Below are positions 7,417 through 15,549 of a stretch of 16,419 nt of DNA, piece by piece (positions within the stretch are counted from its first letter, which is position 1; the number at the start of each line of letters is the position of its first letter). The notes beneath the pieces were generated by a model. That model saw only the letters and a program-made list of their open reading frames with translations. It made no database searches and had not been told where the DNA came from. The position numbers and the translations under genes are program-made. Origin of the DNA: Thiotrichales bacterium (GTDB lineage: Bacteria; Pseudomonadota; Gammaproteobacteria; PS1; Pseudothioglobaceae); assembly GCA_002698045.1 (NCBI GenBank), contig NZUR01000010.1, positions 8,719 through 25,137 of the forward strand, written 5' to 3'.

Positions 7417-7525
7417 TTTATCATTTATATTATTATTTATTTATTTATATTTTTCTTTTTCTTTCAATATCTTATCTTTCTTTTTTTTCTTTTTACTTAA
7501 TTATTGTTTAATCTAATATAAATAT

Positions 7526-7541
7526 ATTCTATATTTAGTGT
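7526..7541 (+). promoter_or_regulatory. NrdR box 1 upstream of nrdA
   Basis: ATTCTATATTTAGTGT matches the NrdR consensus ACACTATATATAGTGT at 13 of 16 positions. It lies 32 bases upstream of a second box, about three helical turns, as expected for the cooperative NrdR ATP-cone repressor. It probably overlaps the nrdAB promoter, so deoxynucleotide excess would switch the operon off. Confidence 0.8.
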
Positions 7542-7557
7542 ATATTTATTTTCGTAA

Positions 7558-7573
7558 ACACTAAATGTAGTGC
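7558..7573 (+). promoter_or_regulatory. NrdR box 2 upstream of nrdA
   Basis: ACACTAAATGTAGTGC matches the NrdR consensus at 13 of 16 positions and keeps both half sites (ACACTA / TAGTG). The 32-base offset from box 1 is diagnostic. An in-frame GTG at 7570 lies inside this box, which argues against that codon as the nrdA start. Confidence 0.85.
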
Positions 7574-7579
7574 CTAAAA

Positions 7580-7584
7580 AGGAG
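7580..7584 (+). promoter_or_regulatory. Shine-Dalgarno site that fixes the TTG start of nrdA
   Basis: AGGAG ends 6 bases before TTG 7591. The alternative GTG at 7570 has no ribosome binding site and overlaps an NrdR box. Confidence 0.85.
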
Positions 7585-7590
7585 AGAGGT

Positions 7591-9906
7591 TTGAATCAAG
7601 ATATTCAAGCAGTTAAAGTTAAAGCTGCTGATCAAGATATTAAGGTAGTTAAGAGAGATGGTACTAAGGAGTCTATTGATCTTGAAAAAATTCACCGAGT
7701 AGTTCATTGGGCCTCTCAAGATTTGCAAAATATCTCAGTTTCTCAAGTTGAAATTAACGCACAATTGGCTTTCTTTGATGGCATTAAAACTGAGGATATT
7801 CATGAAACTATTATCAAATCTGCTGCTGATTTAATTTCTACTGATGTACCTGATTATCAATATTTAGCTGCTAGATTATCTATTTTTCATTTACGTAAAA
7901 AAGCATTTAAGTCTTTTACACCTCCACCCCTTGAAAAACACGTCAAAAAACTCACTGATTTGGGTATTTACGATAATGATATCTTAATAAAATATAATTC
8001 TAAAGAGTTTAAGGAACTAAATGATTACATCGATCATTGGCGTGACATGAACTTTTCATATGCAGCTGTAAAGCAACTTGAGGGAAAATATCTGGTTCAA
8101 AATCGCGTAACTGGCGACATTTATGAATCTCCTCAAATACTCTATATGTTGGTTGGTATGTGCTTGTTCCAAGAGTACAAAGGATCTGTAAGAATGGATT
8201 TTGTTAAGCGTTTTTACGATGCCGCATCTAACTTTAAAATTTCCCTACCTACGCCAATTATGGCTGGAGTTAGAACTCCTACTCGCCAATTTTCATCTTG
8301 CGTTTTAATTGAAACTGATGATGATTTAGACTCTATCAGTGCAGCCTCAGGTGCTATTGTTAAGTACGTATCTCAACGTGCTGGAATTGGTATTAATGCA
8401 GGTAAAATTCGTGCACTAGGAAGCCCTATAAGAGGTGGCGAGGCTACTCATACTGGCTGTATTCCTTTCTTTAAACATTTTCATACTGCTGTTAAATCAT
8501 GCTCTCAAGGTGGTGTTAGAGGCGGTGCAGCTACCCTCTTCTACCCCTTATGGCACTTAGAGGTTGATGGATTATTGGTTCTCAAGAATAATACTGGAAC
8601 TGATGAAAATCGAATTCGTCATTTAGATTACGGTGTTCAATTTAATGGCCTAATGTATGAGCGATTCTTAAAAGATGATGACATTACACTATTTTCACCA
8701 AATGATGTTCCAGGTTTATATGATTCATTCTTTGCCGATCAAAAAGAATTTAAAAAATTGTATCTTAAATATGAGAAAGATGATTCCATCCGTAAAGAAA
8801 AAATTAATGCTCGTGAGTTGTTTGCAAAATTTATGAAAGAGAGAGCTAATACTGGTCGAATATACTTGCAAAACGTTGATCATTGTAATACTCATGGAGC
8901 CTTTAACCCATCTCTAGCGCCAATTAAGCAATCAAACCTTTGTATGGAAATCACACTTCCAACAAAACCTCTTTACTCTGTTCAAGATGAAAATGGAGAA
9001 GTTGCGTTATGTACTCTGTCTGCTGTTAATCTTGGTGCATTGGACTCCTTAGACGAACTTGAAGATATTACTGAAATCATTGTTCGCTCTTTAGATTGTT
9101 TATTAGACTATCAAGACTATCCATTAAAGTCTGCAGAGCTAACAAGTAATAATCGACGTACATTAGGCATCGGTGTGACTAATTTAGCTTATTACTTGGC
9201 TAAAAATGATGCGAAATACTCTGATGGCTCTGGTAACGAGTTGATTCATAAAACCTTTGAAGCATTGCAATTTTATTCCTTAAAGGCTTCAAATAAACTT
9301 GCAATAGAATTTGGTGCATGCCCTCTTTTCTCAGAAACGAAATACGCCCAAGGTATTCTTCCTGTGGATAGCTATAAAAAAGATATTGATGTTTTTTGTA
9401 ACACTAAACTTGAACTTGACTGGGATTCTCTTCGGAAAGATATCAAAACTTCTGGCCTAAGAAACTCTACCTTAACAGCTCTTATGCCTTGTGAAAGCTC
9501 ATCTCAAATCTCTAATTCTACGAATGGAATTGAACCACCAAGAGGCTTTGTTTCCGTTAAACAATCTAAGGATGGAATCTTAAAACAAGTGGTTCCAGAG
9601 TATGAAAAATTGCATAAAAAATATGAACTTTTGTGGGACATCAAGGATAACGAGGGTTACTTACAACTTTGTGCCATTATGCAGAAATTTGTCGACCAAT
9701 CTATCTCTACAAATACTCACTATGATCCCTCAAAATTTGAAGGAAATAGGGTTCCAATGAAGCTCTTCTTAATGGACCTTCTAAAAGCCTATAAATACGG
9801 CATAAAAACACTTTATTACCATACAACAAGAGATGGAGCGAGTGATAATCAGAGTATTAATAATCCGAGTGATGATGATTGTGAAGACGGTGTATGCAAA
9901 CTCTAA
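7591..9906 (+). CDS. nrdA: Class Ia ribonucleoside-diphosphate reductase, alpha subunit NrdA
   Basis: Catalytic subunit that reduces ribonucleoside diphosphates to deoxyribonucleotides in the cytoplasm, 771 residues from TTG 7591 (E. coli NrdA 761). An N-terminal ATP-cone (about 18-110) provides allosteric activity control. Catalytic residues are all present, offset by 12 from E. coli: C237 and C474 (redox pair, C225/C462), C451 (thiyl radical, C439), N449 and E453, radical-path tyrosines Y742-Y743, and the C-terminal shuttle cysteines C764 and C769 in DCEDGVCKL. The offset arises at the N-terminus, where a 12-residue near-duplicate (QDIQAVK / QDIKVVK) is encoded by a 36-base tandem repeat. 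The start was chosen for its AGGAG site and because MNQ matches E. coli. nrdB follows after 9 bases. Regulation by NrdR is indicated by two upstream boxes. Confidence 0.97.
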   Translation: MNQDIQAVKVKAADQDIKVVKRDGTKESIDLEKIHRVVHWASQDLQNISVSQVEINAQLAFFDGIKTEDIHETIIKSAADLISTDVPDYQYLAARLSIFHLRKKAFKSFTPPPLEKHVKKLTDLGIYDNDILIKYNSKEFKELNDYIDHWRDMNFSYAAVKQLEGKYLVQNRVTGDIYESPQILYMLVGMCLFQEYKGSVRMDFVKRFYDAASNFKISLPTPIMAGVRTPTRQFSSCVLIETDDDLDSISAASGAIVKYVSQRAGIGINAGKIRALGSPIRGGEATHTGCIPFFKHFHTAVKSCSQGGVRGGAATLFYPLWHLEVDGLLVLKNNTGTDENRIRHLDYGVQFNGLMYERFLKDDDITLFSPNDVPGLYDSFFADQKEFKKLYLKYEKDDSIRKEKINARELFAKFMKERANTGRIYLQNVDHCNTHGAFNPSLAPIKQSNLCMEITLPTKPLYSVQDENGEVALCTLSAVNLGALDSLDELEDITEIIVRSLDCLLDYQDYPLKSAELTSNNRRTLGIGVTNLAYYLAKNDAKYSDGSGNELIHKTFEALQFYSLKASNKLAIEFGACPLFSETKYAQGILPVDSYKKDIDVFCNTKLELDWDSLRKDIKTSGLRNSTLTALMPCESSSQISNSTNGIEPPRGFVSVKQSKDGILKQVVPEYEKLHKKYELLWDIKDNEGYLQLCAIMQKFVDQSISTNTHYDPSKFEGNRVPMKLFLMDLLKAYKYGIKTLYYHTTRDGASDNQSINNPSDDDCEDGVCKL
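7595..7654 (+). repeat. 36-base tandem near-duplication in the 5' end of nrdA
   Basis: ATCAAGATATT starts at 7595 and again at 7631. The match continues imperfectly for about 24 bases (20 of 24 identical), giving QDIQAVK and QDIKVVK exactly 12 codons apart. The length equals the 12-residue offset seen at every catalytic residue compared with E. coli NrdA. Confidence 0.75.
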
Positions 9907-9915
9907 TAACTAATT

Positions 9916-11052
9916 ATGTCTTATAGTATTTTCAATCAAACAATAAATAACACTTTAGTAGAGCCCATGTTTTTTGGTGACTCCGTTAATGTTGCTCGCT
10001 TTGATCAACAAAAATTTGAGATGTTTGAAAAGCTAACAGAAAAGCAGCTTTCTTTCTTTTGGCGACCCGAAGAAATAGATGTTTCAAAGGACAAAATTGA
10101 TTTTGCAAAGTTACTTCCCAATGAAAAGCATATTTTTATTTCCAATTTACAATATCAAATCTTACTCGATTCTGTGCAAGGTAGATCCCCAAATATAGCT
10201 TTTTTGCCAATTGTTTCGTTGCCTGAACTTGAAAATTGGATTGAAACTTGGGCCTTTTCGGAAACAATACACTCGCGCTCCTATACTCATATTATTCGCG
10301 CTATTGTGAACGAGCCTGGAGTAGTCTTCGATGAAATAATGAAAACTGATGAAATTATTCAGCGAGCCACAAGTGTGTCAAAACATTATGATAAATTAAT
10401 TAAGCATTCGCAAGCCTTTTTACTTCATGGTGAAGGTAAACACAAAGTAGATGGTGAAATAATTGATATAAATCTATATTCTCTAAAGCGCCTACTTTAT
10501 TTAACTATTATTTCTGTTAATATCCTGGAGGCCATCCGATTTTATGTGAGTTTTGCCTGCTCCTTTGCCTTTGCTGAAAGAAAAGTGATGGAAGGTAATG
10601 CAAAAATTATTAAATTAATTGCACGTGATGAAGCTCTACACTTGACTGGCACTCAACATATGATCAATTTAATGCGCGATGGTAAAGATGATTTAGATAT
10701 GAAAGCAATTGCTATTGAGTGCGACTCTGAAGTTATACAGATGTTTAAAGATGCAGCAAATCAAGAAAAAGAGTGGGCTGAATACCTATTTCGAGATGGA
10801 TCAATGATTGGTCTAAATGCTGAAATTCTTAAACAGTACTTAGAATATATTACAAATATTCGTATGGCAGCTTTAAATATGAAACCTATTTTTGAACAAA
10901 CTACTAACCCACTCCCCTGGCTAAACCATTGGTTAGATTCAGACAATGTCCAAGTAGCGCCTCAAGAAACTGAAATTACATCCTATCTTGTAAGTGCTAT
11001 TGACAACACTATAGATGCTGGTGACCAAGACTTTAATGACTTTAAGTTATAA
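9916..11052 (+). CDS. nrdB: Class Ia ribonucleoside-diphosphate reductase, beta subunit NrdB
   Basis: Radical-generating subunit that houses the diiron-tyrosyl cofactor and passes the radical to NrdA. It is 378 residues (E. coli 376) and colinear with it throughout. Iron ligands D85, E116, H119, E205, E239 and H242 and the radical tyrosine Y123 (in SRSYTHII) are all present. This makes it a standard Fe-Tyr class Ia enzyme rather than a tyrosine-less or Mn/Fe variant. The C-terminus, which docks on NrdA, ends DQDFNDFKL. The gene starts 9 bases after nrdA with a weak ribosome binding site, so coupled translation is likely. It is followed 17 bases later by its cofactor-maintenance ferredoxin. 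Confidence 0.97.
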   Translation: MSYSIFNQTINNTLVEPMFFGDSVNVARFDQQKFEMFEKLTEKQLSFFWRPEEIDVSKDKIDFAKLLPNEKHIFISNLQYQILLDSVQGRSPNIAFLPIVSLPELENWIETWAFSETIHSRSYTHIIRAIVNEPGVVFDEIMKTDEIIQRATSVSKHYDKLIKHSQAFLLHGEGKHKVDGEIIDINLYSLKRLLYLTIISVNILEAIRFYVSFACSFAFAERKVMEGNAKIIKLIARDEALHLTGTQHMINLMRDGKDDLDMKAIAIECDSEVIQMFKDAANQEKEWAEYLFRDGSMIGLNAEILKQYLEYITNIRMAALNMKPIFEQTTNPLPWLNHWLDSDNVQVAPQETEITSYLVSAIDNTIDAGDQDFNDFKL

Positions 11053-11069
11053 GTAATGGCATTGATTAA

Positions 11070-11333
11070 ATGTTTAGAATTGATGTTGACAATATTAACG
11101 GAAAAACAGAGTCGCTTTATGTATATGGCGATGAGTCAATATTAACTGAGCTAGAGGCTAATAATGTCCTTGTAAACTATAGTTGCAGACAAGGTCACTG
11201 CGGGAGTTGCATCTTAAAACTAGTTTCTGGCGATGTCATTCACCAAGAATGTCTAGTTCCACTCTCAAAAGGCGAAATACTTGCCTGTCAATCAAAACCA
11301 GTTACAGATATAAAGATTACTGCAAAATATTAA
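11070..11333 (+). CDS. yfaE: [2Fe-2S] ferredoxin for NrdB cofactor maintenance (YfaE type)
   Basis: Plant-type [2Fe-2S] ferredoxin of 87 residues (E. coli YfaE 84). Cluster ligands C39, C44 and C47 lie in CRQGHCGSC, and C73 in EILACQSK; an extra C61 is not expected to bind iron. In E. coli, YfaE delivers electrons to NrdB to rebuild the diiron-tyrosyl radical, and the nrdA-nrdB-yfaE order here is the same as in E. coli. The gene starts 17 bases after nrdB. Its stop overlaps the stop of the convergent selU gene by 4 bases (11330-11333), leaving no room for a terminator between the two operons. Confidence 0.93.
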   Translation: MFRIDVDNINGKTESLYVYGDESILTELEANNVLVNYSCRQGHCGSCILKLVSGDVIHQECLVPLSKGEILACQSKPVTDIKITAKY

Positions 11334-12418
11334 TTACAATCCAGGTAAGCTAAAACATCTTGTGAATTACCTTGAAAAACAATTCTTTGTTTCTTTGTAC
11401 TTATCTGGTAGTCATACATTGGATCATAATAATCAACTAAAAGCGACTCGATAAGAGGACGATAATTTTGTAAATCATCATTTTCTTTATGACTTTTAAG
11501 CGCTAAATTTAGTTGATTTAGGAGTGATTTATATCTTAAACCACCCAATCTTTTTTGAATTTTAAAAAGACTATTTTTCCAATAATCTGAATAATTGTTA
11601 AAGCCTGAGACATTATTTATTAAGCAAAAATTTTCAGCCATATCAACGACATATGTCTTAAAACTTATATCTAAACGCTCTTCAAGAGTCGCAGTTAGAA
11701 TAACAATACTTGACTGAAGAGCTTTATTTTTAAGCGAATCAGGTAAATGTATCATTCCAATATTTTTTCCTTCATCTTCAATTATAAGGGTGTTATTAAT
11801 TTCTTTTTTAATGAGCTCAATTGCAAAGGCATTTTCAAAATCAATCTGTTTAGGTTGTGGAGTCACATTATTACCAAAAGCCGAACCTCTGTGATTAGCA
11901 AGACCTTCAAGATCTATACTATTTTCAAGTTTATTTAATAATAAAGTTTTGCCACAACCGGTTTGGCCACCGAGAACCAAAAATATTTTCTCATTTACAA
12001 TTCGACTCATTTCATCAATAAGAAATGACCTTAAAGCTTTATAGCCACCTTTAATTCGAGGATAAGAAATGCCTGATTGCTGATAAATCCACTCTTGGGC
12101 TATCTTTGAGCGTAATCCACCTCTAAAACAATAAAGTGCGCCTGAAGGATGTTTATTAACAAAATCCAGCCAATTACCTACTCTTTGCTCTTTTAAATGC
12201 CCATTTACTAACTCACGGCCTAGTTTAATTGCTGATTCTTGACCTCTTTCTTTATAGCGTATACCTATTAGATGTCTTTCATCATCGGTCATTAGTGGGA
12301 CATTCAGTACACTTGGAAAAGAGCCATTAGCAAACTCAATAGGTGCTCTAATATCTAGCAACGGAGTATCCCCTTGAAAAATCAGAGAGAAATCGTCAAT
12401 TTCTTCGCGGTCACTCAT
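11330..12418 (-). CDS. selU: tRNA 2-selenouridine synthase SelU (MnmH/YbbB)
   Basis: Replaces sulfur by selenium, through a geranylated intermediate, at position 2 of the modified wobble uridine of tRNAs for Lys, Glu and Gln, using selenophosphate. It is 362 residues (E. coli 364). An N-terminal rhodanese domain (about 8-135) carries the catalytic C97 in GALYCFRGGLRSK, at the same number as in E. coli. A P-loop domain follows with GGQTGCGKT (150-158). The ATG overlaps the selD stop as ATGA (12415-12418), so the two are translationally coupled and SelD supplies its substrate. The gene ends tail-to-tail against the ferredoxin. Plus-strand frames inside it are shadows. Confidence 0.95.
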   Translation of the reverse strand: MSDREEIDDFSLIFQGDTPLLDIRAPIEFANGSFPSVLNVPLMTDDERHLIGIRYKERGQESAIKLGRELVNGHLKEQRVGNWLDFVNKHPSGALYCFRGGLRSKIAQEWIYQQSGISYPRIKGGYKALRSFLIDEMSRIVNEKIFLVLGGQTGCGKTLLLNKLENSIDLEGLANHRGSAFGNNVTPQPKQIDFENAFAIELIKKEINNTLIIEDEGKNIGMIHLPDSLKNKALQSSIVILTATLEERLDISFKTYVVDMAENFCLINNVSGFNNYSDYWKNSLFKIQKRLGGLRYKSLLNQLNLALKSHKENDDLQNYRPLIESLLVDYYDPMYDYQISTKKQRIVFQGNSQDVLAYLDCN

Positions 12419-13470
12419 CTTAAAAAGACGGTTTCAGAGCTTTGGATAGGTTTAATAATTTTTCCAATAGGATTAAGACTCATATTATTGGCGATAAGGA
12501 GTTTATCAAATTCTGGCAAAGCCTCCTTTGAAACTGTTACTAAAAGACCACCACTAGTCTGTGGATCACAGACAATAGCCTTTTCAAATGATGATAACTT
12601 GCTAATAGAGCTTCCATAGCTATCGTAATTCCTAATAGTACCACCTGGAATGCAGTCATCATCTATATATTTTTGAATATTTGGTAATAGTGGTAGATCA
12701 TTAAAATAAATCTCTGCAGCTACATTACTACCTATACAAACCTCCAAAAGGTGCCCTGCTATACCAAATCCAGTAACATCAGTTATCGCATTTACACCAG
12801 AAATTTGTGCAATTTCTAAACCTATATCATTCAACATACACATTTGCTTAACTGCCATATTATGGTCATCTGGAGTTACTAATTTCTTTTTTTGAGCCGT
12901 TGATAAAATCCCTATACCGATGGGTTTCGTTAAAAAAATAGTATCACCAATTTTTGCACTTGAATTTCTTTTAAGTTTGTCAATTTCGACAATCCCAGAG
13001 ACTGATAAACCAAATATAGGTTCAGGAGAATCAATACTGTGACCACCAGCCAGACTAATACCAGCTCTTCTACATATCTCTCTTCCGCCTTCAATAACTT
13101 GTGAGCCCAATTCTGCAGGCAGTAGATTTATAGGCCAACCAAATATTGCTATTGCCATTAATGGCCTTCCACCCATAGCATAAACATCACTCAATGCATT
13201 ACTTCCAGCGATCATTCCAAAGGTGAAAGGATCATCAACGATTGGCATAAAAAAGTCTGTAGTACTTATAAGCGCCCTTCCATCTCCTAGATCATAAACT
13301 GCAGCATCGTCATTTGACTCGTTACCAACAATCAAGTTAGAGTTAATTAGCTTGTCATGACCACTTCCTAGTATTTCTTTTAACAATTTTGGGGAGATTT
13401 TACAGCCACATCCAGCGCCATGACTGAACTCAGTTAGTTTAATGGGTGAAGTAATTGAATTGGAATTCAA
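12415..13470 (-). CDS. selD: Selenide, water dikinase SelD (selenophosphate synthase)
   Basis: Makes selenophosphate from selenide and ATP. It is 351 residues (E. coli 347). The catalytic loop HGAGCGCK is at 17-24, with C21, C23 and K24 equivalent to E. coli C17, C19 and K20; it is a cysteine, not a selenocysteine, version. Nucleotide-binding aspartates (NDDAAVYDLGDG, STTDFF) and the later DPQTSGG motif are present. The start is TTG at 13470: no other usual start codon lies upstream in frame before a stop, and the next internal Met comes after the active site. No Shine-Dalgarno site is visible and the dUTPase stop is only 5 bases upstream, so translation probably depends on coupling. No selA or selB is visible, so the demonstrated local partner is SelU. 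Confidence 0.95.
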   Translation of the reverse strand: MNSNSITSPIKLTEFSHGAGCGCKISPKLLKEILGSGHDKLINSNLIVGNESNDDAAVYDLGDGRALISTTDFFMPIVDDPFTFGMIAGSNALSDVYAMGGRPLMAIAIFGWPINLLPAELGSQVIEGGREICRRAGISLAGGHSIDSPEPIFGLSVSGIVEIDKLKRNSSAKIGDTIFLTKPIGIGILSTAQKKKLVTPDDHNMAVKQMCMLNDIGLEIAQISGVNAITDVTGFGIAGHLLEVCIGSNVAAEIYFNDLPLLPNIQKYIDDDCIPGGTIRNYDSYGSSISKLSSFEKAIVCDPQTSGGLLVTVSKEALPEFDKLLIANNMSLNPIGKIIKPIQSSETVFLR

Positions 13471-13475
13471 GATTA

Positions 13476-14126
13476 TTAAAGTTGAGAGTATTCAAAATCT
13501 AACTTTTTATAGAGCTCAATTGGCGTTATTGTGGGGTTTTTATCCATAATTTTAAATGCAACAACATTATCTTCAACACCATCCCAAAGTTTAATATAAC
13601 TACCGTCTTTGTATCCATTTTTTTGTCTAAAGGTATTCAATTGATTTTTAACAACATATCGCTTATATAAATCCTCTATATTGATATCTAAGCGAGATAT
13701 TATTGTAAAAAATAAATCAGTAATTTCTCGAATATTTTTAGTTTCTGGCTTAATACTTGATGTGACTGAGAGGCTTAACATACTTTCTAAAGAATTAACC
13801 AAAACATCAACATCAAAGTCACCTTTTGGTTGTAGCTCTAGGAATTTATTTGCATACTTCTCATCATTAATACGAATTGATTCAGACATTATAAAATGCC
13901 AAATATCTACTAGCTCTACTCTAATATTAGCCCAGTCTGGTTCATTATCGATATTTTTCCAATGCTTCCAATTAAAGGAATCAATTGCCTCTGCAACTTC
14001 CATGTAAATGCATTGATACCAGGATATTTTTCTATTTTCTCTAGTGACTCCAGTTAGCCATATTTCACCATTTGTATCATCATTTAACTGCTTTTGAAGG
14101 TTAAACATTTGTTCAATTTGGTTCAT
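13476..14126 (-). CDS. Dimeric (all-alpha) dUTP diphosphatase
   Basis: Hydrolyses dUTP (and in characterised members dUDP) to dUMP, keeping uracil out of DNA and feeding dTMP synthesis. It is 216 residues. It belongs to the all-alpha NTP pyrophosphohydrolase superfamily, unrelated to the trimeric Dut of E. coli. Visible motifs are CIYMEVAEAIDSFNWKHWK (about 39-57) and VELVDIWHF (about 71-79), which carry the metal-binding ExxE and ExxD residues. The late signature KNQLNTFRQKNGYKDGSY is followed by W.G.EDN. This matches the Campylobacter and trypanosomatid dimeric dUTPases as I remember them. It is the first gene of a minus-strand operon with selD and selU. A good TATAAT lies upstream. The ribosome binding site is weak. 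Confidence 0.88.
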   Translation of the reverse strand: MNQIEQMFNLQKQLNDDTNGEIWLTGVTRENRKISWYQCIYMEVAEAIDSFNWKHWKNIDNEPDWANIRVELVDIWHFIMSESIRINDEKYANKFLELQPKGDFDVDVLVNSLESMLSLSVTSSIKPETKNIREITDLFFTIISRLDINIEDLYKRYVVKNQLNTFRQKNGYKDGSYIKLWDGVEDNVVAFKIMDKNPTITPIELYKKLDFEYSQL

Positions 14127-14154
14127 AATAAATGGATTATTTTAGATTAATTAA

Positions 14155-14160
14155 ATTATA
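14155..14160 (-). promoter_or_regulatory. Candidate -10 element of the dUTPase-selD-selU operon
   Basis: On the minus strand TATAAT lies 28 bases before the dUTPase ATG. I see no good -35 at 16-18 bases. It is the best promoter candidate between this operon and the rhodanese gene upstream, which has no visible terminator, so read-through from the rhodanese gene is also possible. Confidence 0.45.
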
Positions 14161-14196
14161 GACAGTTAAACTCTGAAAATAGCGATTAAGAGATAT

Positions 14197-14514
14197 TTAA
14201 TACCTCTCTAGTGATGTATCAATTTCCCTAGACCAGGCATCAATACCACCCTGAAGATTAACAATAGATTTAAAACCTTTAGAAAGTAAGAAATTAGCAA
14301 CCTGCATTGAACGCATACCGTGATGACAATAAATAGCAAGGTTATGATCAGGATTTAGCTCTATAAATGTTTCTGCAATTTGACTCATAGGGGTATTTAT
14401 AGCCCCACTTATTTTACAAATATCTATCTCCCATTTCTCTCTTACATCAACTAAATCAACCTCATTCTCAGCAAGATAGTTTTTAAATTCCCCAGGTGTT
14501 AAATCATCAATCAT
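14197..14514 (-). CDS. Single-domain rhodanese-like sulfurtransferase
   Basis: A 105-residue cytoplasmic rhodanese domain covering nearly the whole protein. The active-site loop is CHHGMRS with the catalytic C63, preceded by the conserved LVDVREKWE (about 21-29) and followed by NLQGGIDAW (about 86-94). It can carry a persulfide and hand sulfur to an acceptor; the acceptor is unknown. The CHHGMRS loop is common in small GlpE/PspE-like proteins, but I would not assign either name. It lies 70 bases upstream of the dUTPase gene on the same strand and is divergent from ybeD-lipB, with 71 bases between the starts. No signal peptide is present. A weak GAGAG ribosome binding site precedes the ATG. 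Confidence 0.9.
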   Translation of the reverse strand: MIDDLTPGEFKNYLAENEVDLVDVREKWEIDICKISGAINTPMSQIAETFIELNPDHNLAIYCHHGMRSMQVANFLLSKGFKSIVNLQGGIDAWSREIDTSLERY

Positions 14515-14585
14515 TTTGGCACTCTCTTTTAATTTTTATTTATAAATTATATTTTATTCTTATCGTTTATGTATGAGTAACTTTA
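14515..14585. promoter_or_regulatory. Divergent promoter region between the rhodanese gene and ybeD-lipB
   Basis: Seventy-one bases of almost pure A/T separate the two starts. On the minus strand TATAAT is readable in the middle, within AAAATATAATTTATAAAT, for the rhodanese gene. On the plus strand TATAAA and TTATAT are candidates for ybeD-lipB. The two promoters must overlap. No clear operator palindrome is present. Confidence 0.45.
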
Positions 14586-14873
14586 ATGGGTAAAATTTAT
14601 ATCGTGAGCATGAATAATGAAGATATTTTTAATTTTCCTTGTGACTATCCAATTAAGATATTTGGCTTAAGTCAGCCCGAGTTTAAAAAAACTGTTTGTA
14701 AAATTATTGAGAGCCACATTGGCAAGCTTCACACAAATCAAATTACCATTAAAAATAGCTCTAAAGGGAAATACACGTCAATAACAATAAGAATTATTGT
14801 AACAAGTCGTAAGCAGATTGATGCTATCAACCATGACCTCCAAAAATGTCCATTAGTTTCATATCTTCTGTGA
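14586..14873 (+). CDS. ybeD: DUF493 (YbeD) family protein
   Basis: Small ACT-like alpha/beta protein of up to 95 residues (E. coli YbeD 87), possibly regulatory. The conserved core is visible: FPCDYPIKIFGLSQPEF, then SSKGKYTSITIRI, and a final LVSYLL. It sits 6 bases before lipB, the same neighbourhood as in E. coli, which supports the identity. The start is uncertain. ATG 14586 has a weak GAG about 8 bases upstream, whereas ATG 14610 gives MNNEDIFNFP, which lines up better with the E. coli N-terminus (about 87 residues) but has no ribosome binding site. The biochemical function is not established. Confidence 0.85.
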   Translation: MGKIYIVSMNNEDIFNFPCDYPIKIFGLSQPEFKKTVCKIIESHIGKLHTNQITIKNSSKGKYTSITIRIIVTSRKQIDAINHDLQKCPLVSYLL

Positions 14874-14879
14874 ATTCTT

Positions 14880-15497
14880 ATGATTAAAATTCGAGAAAAA
14901 GGCCTACAGGACTACGTTAAAACTTGGGAAGAAATGAAATCCTTTACTGAAAATAGAAATTCTGATACTCCCGATGAGCTTTGGACTCTTGAGCATAATA
15001 GTGTTTTCACGCAAGGCCTCTCTGGAAAACCAAAACACCTACTCAAAGCAACTAAAATTCCTATTGTTCAATCTGATCGAGGCGGTCAAATTACCTATCA
15101 TGCACCAGGTCAATTAATAATCTACTGTCTCATCGATATAAAAAGACTCGGTATAGGTATCAAAAAAATGGTCACTATAATCGAGCAATCATTAATTGAA
15201 TTATTATCAAGTTATGACATTACAGCACATACCCTAAAGGGCGCTCCAGGAGTTTATGTAAATAACTCTAAAATTGCAGCATTAGGGCTCAAAGTTAAAC
15301 AAGGAAGAACTTATCATGGATTAAGTCTCAATATTGATATGGATCTTTCTCCTTATAAGTCAATAAACCCTTGTGGATATAGTGATTTGAAGGTTACAAA
15401 AATGTGTCATCTAACAAATAATACTCTTAGAATTTCTGATATCCAACGTGAGCTATCGGAGCACTTAATTCACTATATTACAAGAACTCAAAATTAA
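14880..15497 (+). CDS. lipB: Octanoyl-[acyl-carrier-protein]:protein octanoyltransferase LipB
   Basis: Transfers octanoate from acyl carrier protein to lipoyl domains, the first step of lipoate synthesis, in the cytoplasm. It is 205 residues. The signature [14 protein letters not shown] is at about 67-80, the catalytic lysine is K131 in KIAALGLKV, and the acyl-accepting cysteine is C165 in NPCGYSDL. The start is ATG 14880, 6 bases after ybeD, so the two are co-transcribed. lipA, often next in line, is not here: the following gene is a DUF1015 member. Only a very weak hairpin (AGCC/GGCT) follows the stop. Confidence 0.94.
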   Translation: MIKIREKGLQDYVKTWEEMKSFTENRNSDTPDELWTLEHNSVFTQGLSGKPKHLLKATKIPIVQSDRGGQITYHAPGQLIIYCLIDIKRLGIGIKKMVTIIEQSLIELLSSYDITAHTLKGAPGVYVNNSKIAALGLKVKQGRTYHGLSLNIDMDLSPYKSINPCGYSDLKVTKMCHLTNNTLRISDIQRELSEHLIHYITRTQN

Positions 15498-15549
15498 AGC
15501 CTAAGAAGGCTAAACTCAAACAATTATATTGATGGTATGATTGAATTTT

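Noticed and set aside
7570..7590. GTG 7570 as the nrdA start
   Set aside because: It lies inside NrdR box 2, has no ribosome binding site of its own, and the strong AGGAG at 7580-7584 points to TTG 7591, which also matches the E. coli N-terminus.
13681..14007. Plus-strand open frame of 108 codons
   Set aside because: It is the antisense of the dUTPase gene, whose motifs are convincing on the minus strand.
15498..15512. Terminator after lipB (AGCC ... GGCT)
   Set aside because: The stem is only about 4-5 bases and there is no T run, so it is too weak to call.
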